64,000 nucleotides of DNA from positions 1 to 64,000 of the forward strand of contig PLZS01000087.1 in NCBI GenBank assembly GCA_003153555.1. The letters are read 5' to 3'. A program made the translations under genes and the position numbers. This document shows, in pieces, positions 48,309 through 55,873 of the stretch. The DNA comes from Candidatus Melainabacteria bacterium. GTDB taxonomy: Bacteria > Cyanobacteriota > Vampirovibrionia > Obscuribacterales > Obscuribacteraceae. The notes under the pieces were generated by a model. The model saw only the letters and a list, made by a program, of their open reading frames with translations. It ran no database searches and was not told the origin of the DNA. Each line of letters begins with the position of its first letter. Position 1 is the first letter of the stretch.

Positions 48309-48653
48309 ATGACAGTCTTAATTGGAAGCTGGGAGTTTGAAGGTCCATTCAACAAGACGGATGAGCTGCGTTCCGAGCCTGGACTTTGCGCCATTCTGCA
48401 CACCAAAAACGAAAATATTGAATTAGTGGAGATCGAAGAAACTGACTCGGTCAGAAAGTTCATCGAAAAACACTCAAAGTTTCATTTTTCTGACCGTATG
48501 CCTACGGATAATTTTGCTGTCGCTGTTTATTATTGTTCCGACCTCACATCCTCATTACGTCAAGGGCTTATCGAAGAAGTAATGAAGGAATTCGACCAGA
48601 TCGCCGAAGACGAATGGGTCGCGCATCCTGCTCCTTTAGCTGTTATTACTTAG
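48309..48653 (+). CDS. Small GIY-YIG-like protein, paralogue B
   Basis: A 114-aa protein related to the one at 11378. Shared features are the MTV start, EFEGPFNKTDEL, SEPGLCAILHT, ELVEIEETDSVRKF, AVAVYYCSD and a late Glu-rich helix (GLIEEVMKEFDQ). The arrangement resembles the GIY-YIG fold, but Cys replaces the second Tyr position and the second signature strand lacks the Gly, so nuclease activity is doubtful. GGAGGG about 7 nt upstream fixes the ATG at 48309. Isolated gene. Confidence 0.65.
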   Translation: MTVLIGSWEFEGPFNKTDELRSEPGLCAILHTKNENIELVEIEETDSVRKFIEKHSKFHFSDRMPTDNFAVAVYYCSDLTSSLRQGLIEEVMKEFDQIAEDEWVAHPAPLAVIT

Positions 48654-48721
48654 ATCTCATATGGGAACAAATGCGAAGGTGGCGCGCTCTTTAGGAGTGT
48701 CACCACTTTGGAATATTTCTC

Positions 48722-48973
48722 ATGTCATCTCTTGCACCGAACGCGGAATTACTACAACTATCGCTTGACCTATGGCAAGAAGCAGAAGTTGAACACGAAG
48801 ACGTAAAGCACGCAGATTGTCCCGCATGCTGGAAGGCATACATGGCAAATTTGTTGTGGAAAAAGGTGACCGGTTTGTTGGCGCCAACTAGCTACTATGA
48901 AGAGCACCGCCAAGCCGCTCGTCGCAATCGAAAAATCGTCACGTTGATTCATTCGAGATTGAAGGCTGCCTAA
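48722..48973 (+). CDS. Hypothetical 83-aa protein
   Basis: A small, mostly helical protein with a CPACW motif (residues 33-37) and a basic C terminus (RQAARRNRKIVTLIHSRL). Only a weak GGA ribosome site. It may be a small cytosolic protein; no family recognised. Confidence 0.55.
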   Translation: MSSLAPNAELLQLSLDLWQEAEVEHEDVKHADCPACWKAYMANLLWKKVTGLLAPTSYYEEHRQAARRNRKIVTLIHSRLKAA

Positions 48974-49048
48974 ACTGCTTACAGGCAGTCCTGTGGTCTG
49001 TTACTGGCTTACTTGCTATTACTATATCTCCTAGTGTCTCGAAGCCGG

Positions 49049-49086
49049 AAAAAAGAGGAACGGCAGCCTGCGCCACCGTTCTCTCT
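49049..49086 (-). terminator. Rho-independent terminator of the 49-50 kb operon
   Basis: On the minus strand GAGAACGG pairs with CCGTTCCTC and is followed by TTTTTTCC. The CT repeat on the plus strand (49081-49093) forms part of one arm. It lies just after the stop of the 131-aa gene. Confidence 0.75.
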
Positions 49087-49108
49087 CTCTCTCTACATAG
49101 CCGAGGAC

Positions 49109-49504
49109 TTATTTGTCCCAGAGGGCGCCGTGGCGAATTTCCACACCCCAAATGCTGCGATCTCCGTCGATCATTTGCTGCGAGGCAGTGAGCAGTTCGC
49201 AGCTGTGATTGACCTTTTGCTCCGCGCGGGCGGCGAGAGCGATTGCATTCGGTGTAATGCGTTGCTGCGCAGGGTTAGACCCATTGTCGCTCACGAGCGG
49301 ATCGACCTGCTGAAGCGCATAGTCGGCGCTGCACAGGTATTCGATCGCGTCCGCAAGCATTAGATCCACGCAAGCAGTGATGTCCGCAGCGATGCGCAGC
49401 CTGGTCGGGCCTGGGCACAGCTCGGTCGTCAGTTCGTCGGCACGTTTGATTGCCATTTGAACACGGGCGCGAAGTGCGCTGATAGATTGTTTGGTCAGGT
49501 TCAT
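49109..49504 (-). CDS. Hypothetical helical protein
   Basis: A 131-aa all-helical protein (SISALRARVQMAIKRADELT, DLMLADAIEYLCSADYALQQ, ALAARAEQKVNHSCELLTAS). Third-position G/C use is higher than in most neighbours, as in the gene upstream. GAGAG about 9 nt before the ATG; a start at 49549 lacks a site. It follows the 194-aa gene by 86 nt and ends at a terminator, so the two form an operon. Function unknown. Confidence 0.6.
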   Translation of the reverse strand: MNLTKQSISALRARVQMAIKRADELTTELCPGPTRLRIAADITACVDLMLADAIEYLCSADYALQQVDPLVSDNGSNPAQQRITPNAIALAARAEQKVNHSCELLTASQQMIDGDRSIWGVEIRHGALWDK

Positions 49505-49590
49505 TGATTTTTCTCTCAAAGATTGGTGGTTTGCCGGATTGCACACCACCGGGTTGAAAAATTACCGAGTTGCTGCGTCAAATCGCCGCT

Positions 49591-50175
49591 TTACTCGAGG
49601 GGAACAGCCTGCAGCGACAGGCTTCTGCCGTCGAAGTGGTAGGAAAGTGTCTCCTTCAGCACGCGTTCACCGAAGAGAACCCAGCGCTTGGAGTGGCGGT
49701 GCGCCAGGACGTTGCTGCCGGGCTTCATTGCCGCCAGTATTTTTGTTTCCCAGCCGAAGAACGGCATGAAGTTGGTGATGCCGGTGGCGATGGACTCGAA
49801 CCGATTGGTTAAATACTCGACCGTTCCATAACCGCCGCTGCCGACATCGAAGAAGACGAGAGCCCCGTCTTTGTCGTCTGTGCGTTCGGGAATCAGTTCG
49901 AAGTAGCCGTCACGGCCCAGTTGCACAGAAGCGCGCAGAATCAGCATTCGATGTCCCTCGATCCGAACATCGCCGTTGCCGAGTCCAATGCGGACTAGCT
50001 CGGATGTGACATTGACGATCATGCTTTCATCCAGGCGAATGACGCGATTTTGCCCGTAAACTGAAATCCCCTCCGTCGGCTGCGAAGGACGATGGTCCTT
50101 GACGTAAATGATTCCGGGCGTCATGCTCAGGCTGGAAACGAATTGACGTTCGATCTGCATGGTAAGGCATTTCAT
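49591..50175 (-). CDS. Hypothetical beta-rich protein
   Basis: A 194-aa protein with alternating strands (GIIYVKDHRPSQPTEGISVY, RVIRLDESMIVNVTSELVRI, LGNGDVRIEGHRMLILRASV) and a C-terminal GWETKILAAMKPGSNVLAHR. A strong AAAGGAG lies 6-7 nt upstream of 50175, much better than the longest frame starting at 50388. Upstream is a leader hairpin. No known family recognised. First gene of a two-gene operon. Confidence 0.65.
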   Translation of the reverse strand: MKCLTMQIERQFVSSLSMTPGIIYVKDHRPSQPTEGISVYGQNRVIRLDESMIVNVTSELVRIGLGNGDVRIEGHRMLILRASVQLGRDGYFELIPERTDDKDGALVFFDVGSGGYGTVEYLTNRFESIATGITNFMPFFGWETKILAAMKPGSNVLAHRHSKRWVLFGERVLKETLSYHFDGRSLSLQAVPLE

Positions 50176-50219
50176 GATGCACTCCTTTCGCGTGGTGTGG
50201 CATCGGTTTATATGACCAA

Positions 50220-50248
50220 GAAAGTGCACCGCTGCCGGTGTCACTTTC
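50220..50248 (-). promoter_or_regulatory. Leader hairpin before the 194-aa gene
   Basis: GAAAGTG (50220-50226) pairs with CACTTTC (50242-50248), and an inner ACCG/CGGT continues the stem. It lies 44 nt upstream of the start codon and may affect transcript stability or translation. Confidence 0.4.
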
Positions 50249-50812
50249 TCAGTGCTCGTTAAAAACTTTGAAAACTGACTCATGTCTGTTCTGGCAGAAC
50301 GCGTTGTGATCAAGTGTTGAGCGTTGGGCAGGGCTTCGCGGGTTTGGAAAGCGCGCGATGACGCAGCTTGTGCGAATCTGTTCCACAATTGCGGTGCCTG
50401 TTCCCAACATCGGATGATGTTCTCGAATTGCCGAAGTGGCTTTTAGAGTTTGGGTTTGAGAAGGCGGCCTGTTTTTTGGAAGAGAAGAGATGAGTGTCTC
50501 TATCTAATCAGAAAGTGCGGGTACAAACCCCCCCCGTTTTTTGTGCCTTTGGATCTGCTAGAGGCTTAGTTGTGCCGCTGGTGTCACTGCTCAGTTTTTC
50601 GCCTATATAAATCAAGACTTTAATAAGTGAGTTCTAATTCTGATCAAATTGCGCGAGCTTAGCTTTCTTCTTGTTATATGCAAATTGGGATTCGCTGCCA
50701 AAAGTGCAATTGGCAACTCTGTGAGGCTTTGTGGCGAGCCGACAATGTTAGCGGTGCCGTAGAATATGATTTTCGTCCCTGATTTTGATGTGTATTTTTC
50801 GGATATAACTTC
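50249..50812. other. Intergenic region with poly-C tract
   Basis: 564 bp with no supported gene. It contains an eight-C run followed by G and six T near 50529-50543, flanked by ACAAA/TTTTGT that could form a hairpin, and an A/T-rich stretch around 50600-50640 that may hold a promoter. The poly-C tract is a possible slippage site. Confidence 0.4.
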
Positions 50813-50941
50813 ATGAAGCCTGAAAGGCTAAATCCGTGGGCTCCAAGCGTTTTTGTTAAAAGCGGGCATAGGACACTTCTTCACGATTCGAAATGTAAGT
50901 TGTGCGGTGATGATTGCTCGCGCCACATGCGCTATGAGTGA
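50813..50941 (+). CDS. Possible 42-aa Zn-ribbon-like small protein
   Basis: An ATG-started frame whose product has CKLCGDDCSRHMRYE at the end (C28, C31, C35, H38), a possible zinc-binding knuckle. The first part is NPWAPSVFVKSGHRTLL. The ribosome site is weak. It lies 71 nt before chaB on the same strand. Support is the Cys/His pattern and protein-like composition only. Confidence 0.4.
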   Translation: MKPERLNPWAPSVFVKSGHRTLLHDSKCKLCGDDCSRHMRYE

Positions 50942-51012
50942 GCTGCTGTGAGTGCGGAACGAAATGGTGCCTACCTCGTCTTTGTCGACTGATAGTCGGT
51001 CCGAGGTGTAAC

Positions 51013-51231
51013 ATGCCATACGTTTCAATTGAAGATTTGCCGAATCCGGTGCGCAATTCATTGCCTTCGCACGCTCAGGAGATTTTTAAAGAGGCATTTA
51101 ATAGTGCATATTATGAGCATGAAAATGACGTAGACGAAGTGCGGACGTTTAAAATTGCCTGGGGTGCAGTAAAGAGAACCTATGAAAAAAAAGGAAGCAA
51201 GTGGGTTAGAAAAGCCAAAAAAGGCAACTAG
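51013..51231 (+). CDS. chaB: ChaB family protein
   Basis: A 72-aa protein matching the ChaB family: MPYVSIEDLPNPVRNSLPSH, AQEIFKEAFNSAYYEH, then FKIAWGAVKRTYEKKGSKWV. The name comes from the E. coli cation-transport locus, but the family is widespread and its role is unclear. GAGGTG is 6 nt upstream of the ATG at 51013; the longer frame from 50938 has no site. Its last 50 nt overlap the glycosylase-like gene in another frame, suggesting coupled expression. Confidence 0.9.
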   Translation: MPYVSIEDLPNPVRNSLPSHAQEIFKEAFNSAYYEHENDVDEVRTFKIAWGAVKRTYEKKGSKWVRKAKKGN

Positions 51232-51817
51232 TCCGACAAAGAAGTTTGTCTCACCTAAGAAAACTATCCCCACCAAGAAAATTGTCTTTAAGGCTGCTGC
51301 AAAAGAGCGTCAAATTCCCGACAAAATTGTGCCAGCCAAACTGGCCGACTATCTTGAAGTAGTGACTGTTGCTGCGTTTCAAGCCGGTGTTAGTTGGTCC
51401 ATGATTCAAAATAAGTGGGAGCATTTTCGAGTTGCTTTTGCTAGTTTCGACCCCATTGTGGTTTCGAAATTCACTCAGAAGGATATTGACCGTCTGATGC
51501 AAGATCCAGGAATCATGCGCAGCGAGAAAAAAATTCTCGGCACGATCGAAAATGCGCGCGTCATGCTTGAGATGACAGCTAAACATAGCGGTTTTCAAAA
51601 TTATCTGCGCTCTTTCGATAGCTATGAAAAGCTTAGCGTCGATATCCAAAAGCGCTTCAAATTCATCGGAGAAATGAGCGTCTACTATTTTCTGTTTCGA
51701 GTGAACGAAAAGGTGCCACCATTCGATCCTTGGATCACAACCATTGAAGGCGACCATCCACGTATGCGCGAAATGGTGGAAAAGTTCACTGCAGCTGGCT
51801 CTGACTCACTGCTTTAA
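51182..51817 (+). CDS. DNA-3-methyladenine glycosylase I-like protein
   Basis: A 211-aa protein. After a Lys-rich tail of about 45 residues comes a Tag-like helix-hairpin-helix core: VTVAAFQAGVSWSMIQNKWE, FRVAFASFDPIVVSKF, DIDRLMQDPGIMRSEKKILG, TIENARVMLEM. Compared with E. coli Tag the LEGQQAGLSW segment becomes VAAFQAGVSW. The base-contacting Glu is therefore Ala64, and the N-terminal Cys/His zinc ligands are absent. It may be a divergent or differently specific base-excision enzyme. It starts inside chaB. Confidence 0.82.
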   Translation: MKKKEASGLEKPKKATSPTKKFVSPKKTIPTKKIVFKAAAKERQIPDKIVPAKLADYLEVVTVAAFQAGVSWSMIQNKWEHFRVAFASFDPIVVSKFTQKDIDRLMQDPGIMRSEKKILGTIENARVMLEMTAKHSGFQNYLRSFDSYEKLSVDIQKRFKFIGEMSVYYFLFRVNEKVPPFDPWITTIEGDHPRMREMVEKFTAAGSDSLL

Positions 51818-52262
51818 CATAAAGTTACTGCCATTCACAATTCGAAATTGATTGCTGGTGCGAGCTTTTCTAGTTCTGAAAGATCACCAAGTTGGCGCAG
51901 CTGAATGACATCGATTTGCCCTTATTTTCTTTCAGTTACCGCCGATGCAGAAATTGTGAAGGGCAAGACGCGCCAGTCATGGCGTATTTTGCATGTTAGT
52001 TAAGTAACGTCATAAAGCGTACATTGCCGGTTGATCTAAGAGTCTGTTGATAGGTTTCAAGCACTTTCTCTTCTATCTTCACTACAAGGCTTTTTTCTAC
52101 TTTCTACTCGTTCTCACTAATAAAACATTGCCTCTTAAAGTGCTCGCAGAAGCACCACGGGGTGAAATGCATCGTTGGAGACGCCTACACCAACACTTTT
52201 TCCCTCCCTGTAGCGGTGCGCTTCGCTGCGCCCAATACCGGCTAACTTACGAAGGATACGAG
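51818..52262. other. Long leader region of the gluconeogenic genes
   Basis: 445 bp with no supported gene. The T-rich stretch 52060-52130 may hold the promoter. Further on, GGTGCGC and GCGCC words around 52215-52235 can fold into a short hairpin before the small ORF. The long untranslated leader of a presumably highly expressed operon is a candidate regulatory RNA. Confidence 0.4.
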
Positions 52263-52415
52263 ATGCTAAACAACTCTCCGTCAGTTGCTCATAAGAGGCG
52301 GTCCCTCTTCGCTGACGCCGATCGACTCTTTTACGGGGACTGCTCGTCGCCCGCCGCCGCCAAAGCTCGCGATACCCTGCGCGAAGCCTTTGCCGTTTCA
52401 ATCTGCAGCCCCTGA
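52263..52415 (+). CDS. Possible 50-aa leader ORF upstream of pckG
   Basis: ATG at 52263 with AAGGA about 7 nt upstream opens a 50-aa frame ([38 protein letters not shown]) that stops 10 nt before the PEP carboxykinase start. Codon use is C-rich like pckG. It may be a small protein or a translated leader. Confidence 0.45.
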   Translation: MLNNSPSVAHKRRSLFADADRLFYGDCSSPAAAKARDTLREAFAVSICSP

Positions 52416-52425
52416 AGGACATCCC

Positions 52426-54264
52426 ATGAAACTCGTCGCAAACAAACTCCTCTCTCCTGTTGCTTCCATTGCTCACGTCGGGTTCGCCCTCTGGGTGGCA
52501 GACATGGCCAAGCTCTGCAAACCCGACCGCGTGCACCTGTGCGATGGTTCGCAAGCCGAATTCGATGCACTCTGTGCCGAAATGGTCGACGGCGGTACGC
52601 TCATTCGTCTCAATCCCGAACTGCGCCCGAACAGCTTCTTGGCGCGTTCTGACGCATCCGACGTTGCCCGCGTCGAAGACCGCACTTTCATCTGCTCGAC
52701 CAACGAGCAAGACGCCGGCCCGACCAACAACTGGATGGCTCCCGTCGAGGCCACGGCGACACTGACCAAACTTTTCGACGGCTGCATGGCTGGTCGCACC
52801 ATGTATGTGATTCCGTTCAGCATGGGTCCAATCGGCTCCGACATCGCCCACATCGGCGTCGAAGTTACGGATTCACCTTATGTGGTGGCAAGCATGCGCA
52901 TCATGACGCGCATGGGTCAAGCCGTCATCGATCAGCTCGGCAGCGATGGCGAGTTCATTCCCTGCCTGCATTCCGTCGGCATGCCGCTTGCTGAAGGGCA
53001 GAGCGATGTCGCCTGGCCGTGCAACAGCACCAAGTACATCTGTCACTTCCCGGAAACGCGCGAAATCTGGTCTTTCGGCTCCGGTTATGGTGGCAATGCG
53101 CTCCTGGGCAAGAAGTGCTTCGCGCTGCGCATCGCCTCGAGCATGGCGCGCGAAGAAGGCTGGCTGGCTGAGCATATGCTCATCCTCGGTCTGCAATCGC
53201 CTTCAGGCGTGAAGAAGTACATCGCGGCGGCTTTCCCCAGCGCTTGCGGCAAGACCAACCTGGCTATGCTCGTGCCGCCTGTCTCCATGAAGGGCTGGAC
53301 GGTGACCACTGTCGGCGATGACATCGCTTGGGCGAAGCCAGGTGCTGATGGGCGTCTGCGCGCCATCAATCCCGAAGCGGGCTACTTCGGCGTCGCTCCA
53401 GGCACTTCGGTGAAGACCAACCCCAACGCTATCGCCATGCTGCAGCGCGATTGCCTCTTCACCAACGTGGCGCTGACCGACGAGGGCGATGTCTGGTGGG
53501 AGGGACTGAGCGATCCGCCCAGCTCACTGACCGACTGGCAAGGCAAAAGCTGGACACCTGGATGCGGTCGCCCTGCGGCTCATCCCAACTCCCGCTTTAC
53601 AGTGGCTGCAGTCAACTGTCCGTCGCTGGATCCCAATTGGGACAATCCCGAAGGCGTGCCGATCAGTGCCTTCCTGTTCGGCGGTCGCCGGCCAAGCACT
53701 GTGCCACTCGTCGTGCAGGCGACCGATTGGCAGCGCGGTGTCTACATGGCGGCGACGCTGGGTTCGGAGACAACCGCAGCAGCAGCCGGCAAAGTCGGAC
53801 AAGTGCGGCGTGATCCGATGGCGATGCTGCCTTTCTGCGGCTACAACATCGGCGATTACTTCAGCCACTGGCTCAAGATGGGCGGCGAGGTTGCTTATCC
53901 TCCCGAAATCTTCTGCGTCAACTGGTTCCGCCTCGACGAGAAGGGCAAGTTCATCTGGCCCGGCTACGGCGAAAACATGCGGGTTCTGAAGTGGATTTTC
54001 GAGAGAACCGAGGGCACCGCCGGCGCCACCGAATCTCTGCTCGGCTGGATGCCCGAGTTCGACGCTCTCGATTGGACCGGTCTCGATTCGATCGGGCGCG
54101 ATCGGTTCAACGAGCTGATGAAGCTCGACCCGCTTCTCTGGCTGGCTGAGCTCGATCAGCAAGCTGAGTTCTTCCACAAGCTCGGCGACAAACTGCCCGA
54201 AGAACTCGCCGCAGCAAGAAGCGCTCTCGCCAGTCAATTCGCCCAGCGCCTGACACAACCTTAG
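52426..54264 (+). CDS. pckG: Phosphoenolpyruvate carboxykinase (GTP)
   Basis: A 612-aa GTP-type PEPCK, the expected family length. It converts oxaloacetate plus GTP to PEP plus CO2, the entry to gluconeogenesis. Signatures are [20 protein letters not shown], the P-loop with active-site Cys ([13 protein letters not shown], about residue 270-282), [38 protein letters not shown] and the [12 protein letters not shown] region. AAGGAC 7 nt upstream sets the start at 52426; the longer frame from 52285 overlaps the small ORF. Third codon positions are strongly C/G-biased, unlike most neighbours, as expected for high expression. The aldolase follows 93 nt later. Confidence 0.97.
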   Translation: MKLVANKLLSPVASIAHVGFALWVADMAKLCKPDRVHLCDGSQAEFDALCAEMVDGGTLIRLNPELRPNSFLARSDASDVARVEDRTFICSTNEQDAGPTNNWMAPVEATATLTKLFDGCMAGRTMYVIPFSMGPIGSDIAHIGVEVTDSPYVVASMRIMTRMGQAVIDQLGSDGEFIPCLHSVGMPLAEGQSDVAWPCNSTKYICHFPETREIWSFGSGYGGNALLGKKCFALRIASSMAREEGWLAEHMLILGLQSPSGVKKYIAAAFPSACGKTNLAMLVPPVSMKGWTVTTVGDDIAWAKPGADGRLRAINPEAGYFGVAPGTSVKTNPNAIAMLQRDCLFTNVALTDEGDVWWEGLSDPPSSLTDWQGKSWTPGCGRPAAHPNSRFTVAAVNCPSLDPNWDNPEGVPISAFLFGGRRPSTVPLVVQATDWQRGVYMAATLGSETTAAAAGKVGQVRRDPMAMLPFCGYNIGDYFSHWLKMGGEVAYPPEIFCVNWFRLDEKGKFIWPGYGENMRVLKWIFERTEGTAGATESLLGWMPEFDALDWTGLDSIGRDRFNELMKLDPLLWLAELDQQAEFFHKLGDKLPEELAAARSALASQFAQRLTQP

Positions 54265-54303
54265 GACTGAAGCCACAACGACGTCGATTTCTAGTTTCGA
54301 TTT

Positions 54304-54329
54304 AGTGCTGTGCTATCGGGTGCAGCACT
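54304..54329 (+). promoter_or_regulatory. Intercistronic hairpin between pckG and aldolase
   Basis: AGTGCTG (54304-54310) pairs with CAGCACT (54323-54329) around a 12-nt loop. No T-run follows, so it may stabilise or process the joint transcript rather than end it. Confidence 0.45.
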
Positions 54330-54357
54330 CCGCCCTTCAACGATATAAGGACATTAC

Positions 54358-55419
54358 ATGACCTCTCTGAAACGAATCAAAACCGCCCTTGGCGACAAAG
54401 CCGACTACCTTCTCGGGCATGAGTGCAAGACAATTCCCCGGAAGCTCTTGCACCTTCCGGGTCCCAACTTTATGGACACGGTGATGCTGGATTCCAACCG
54501 CTCACCGCAGGTGGTGCGCAGTCTGCAGCAACTCTTCAACACGGGCAGGCTGGCCGGCACCGGTTACCTCTCCATTCTGCCGGTCGACCAGGGTATCGAG
54601 CACTCTGCCGGCGCTTCGTTTGCCGCCAATCCGATCTACTTCGACCCTGAGAACATCGTCAAGCTCGCCATCGCCGGCGGCTGCAACGCCGTGGTTTCCA
54701 CCTTCGGGGCGCTCGGTTCGGTAGCGCGCAAGTATGCGCACAAGATTCCCTTTATCGTCAAGCTCAATCACAACGAGCTCCTCACCTATCCCACCAAGTA
54801 CGACCAAATCATGTTCGGCAGCGTCGAGCAAGCCTGGGAGATGGGTGCAGTCGCGGTCGGCGCCACGATCTACTTCGGTTCCGAGGAATCTTCGCGCCAG
54901 ATCATCGAGGTGTCCAAAGCCTTCAAGCGCGCGCATGAGCTCGGGATGGCCACCATACTCTGGTGCTACCTGCGTAACAACAGCTTCAAGCAGGGCGACA
55001 AGGACTACCACGTGGCGGCTGATCTGACGGCCCAGGCCAACCACCTCGGCGTCACCATCGAAGCCGACATCATCAAGCAGAAGCTGCCCGAGACGCACGA
55101 GAATGGCTTCGGCGCCGTCAAGTTCGGCAAGACTGACCCCAAGGTCTACAGCGACCTGTTGTCCGAGCATCCGATCGACATGGCCCGCTTGCAAGTCGCT
55201 GCTTGCCACATGGGTCGCAGCGGTTTGATCAACTCGGGCGGACCGTCTGGCGACAACGATCTGGCTGAAGCTGTCACCACAGCCGTGATCAACAAACGTG
55301 CGGGCGGCAGCGGCATGATCTGTGGGCGCAAGGCTTTCCAGAAGCCGATGGCGGAAGGAGTTGCGCTGCTTCATGCCATTCAGGATGTCTACCTGTGTGC
55401 AGCGGTCACGGTCGCGTAA
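54358..55419 (+). CDS. fbaB: Class I fructose-bisphosphate aldolase (DhnA/FbaB type)
   Basis: A 353-aa Schiff-base aldolase of the archaeal/DhnA type. Motifs are [99 protein letters not shown] and [19 protein letters not shown]. It interconverts fructose 1,6-bisphosphate with triose phosphates. TAAGGAC lies before the ATG. Codon use shares the C-ending bias of pckG. Together they form a gluconeogenic pair, which suggests the cell often feeds on amino or organic acids. Confidence 0.95.
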   Translation: MTSLKRIKTALGDKADYLLGHECKTIPRKLLHLPGPNFMDTVMLDSNRSPQVVRSLQQLFNTGRLAGTGYLSILPVDQGIEHSAGASFAANPIYFDPENIVKLAIAGGCNAVVSTFGALGSVARKYAHKIPFIVKLNHNELLTYPTKYDQIMFGSVEQAWEMGAVAVGATIYFGSEESSRQIIEVSKAFKRAHELGMATILWCYLRNNSFKQGDKDYHVAADLTAQANHLGVTIEADIIKQKLPETHENGFGAVKFGKTDPKVYSDLLSEHPIDMARLQVAACHMGRSGLINSGGPSGDNDLAEAVTTAVINKRAGGSGMICGRKAFQKPMAEGVALLHAIQDVYLCAAVTVA

Positions 55420-55454
55420 CTGCGAATGAACTGCCGCCTGAACTAGCCTGATTG

Positions 55455-55492
55455 AAGGACCTGCGAACATGATTGTTCGCGGGTCCTTTGTC
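55455..55492 (+). terminator. Strong terminator after aldolase
   Basis: AAGGACCTGCGAACA (55455-55469) pairs with TGTTCGCGGGTCCTT (55474-55488), 15 bp with one G-U pair and a 4-nt loop, followed by a short T run. A weaker ACCC/GGGT hairpin with eight T residues lies at 55547-55566. Confidence 0.85.
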
Positions 55493-55663
55493 GCATCTTC
55501 TTCGACCCATTTGATTGACCTTGTCTCTGTAAAGACAGCCCTGGTCACCCGTTTGGGTTTTTTTTCTTTTGCAACTATAATATACAGTATAACAAATTCG
55601 GGAGGTCAGAGTGTCAATGGCGATGGATCGATGGCATCAAGATCAGGTGTCATTGCTACGTAG

Positions 55664-55873
55664 CCTTGTTGCTTATCTGTCGGTGCCTGCGCCAATAGTG
55701 GCGCAGGCACCGAAATCGATTTCAAGATTCCCGAACACTCCAGCATTGATAAGCAACTGATTGTCTCTGTTCTGTTGAAGTTGGGCACCGCTATTATGGT
55801 GCTGATACCATTGCGTTCTGCGAGTGAGCGATTCAAAGTCAAGTTCATCGATAAGGAACCACAACAATGTTGA
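55664..55873 (+). pseudogene. Start-less coding remnant before the HEAT protein gene
   Basis: An open frame without an ATG, GTG or usable TTG near its beginning reads TEIDFKIPEHSSIDKQLIVS, VLLKLGTAIMVLIPLRSASE, RFKVKFIDKEPQQC. It stops at 55873, overlapping the next gene start by 7 nt. It looks protein-like and could be the truncated end of a gene, or be entered by frameshift from the frame starting at 55611 (GTG). Confidence 0.3.
55681..55712 (+). repeat. Perfect 13-bp inverted repeat
   Basis: CGGTGCCTGCGCC (55681-55693) and GGCGCAGGCACCG (55700-55712) are perfect complements around AATAGT. It is inside the remnant frame and 155 bp before the HEAT protein gene. It may be an RNA hairpin, operator or relic terminator. 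Confidence 0.6.

Noticed and set aside
53524-54276. 250-aa open frame antisense to pckG (also 52135-52851)
   Set aside because: Same codon-bias shadow; the sense frame is an unmistakable PEP carboxykinase.
54502-55548. 348-aa open frame antisense to the aldolase
   Set aside because: Caused by the strong C-ending codon bias of the aldolase gene, which removes antisense stops. The plus-strand protein is a clear family member.
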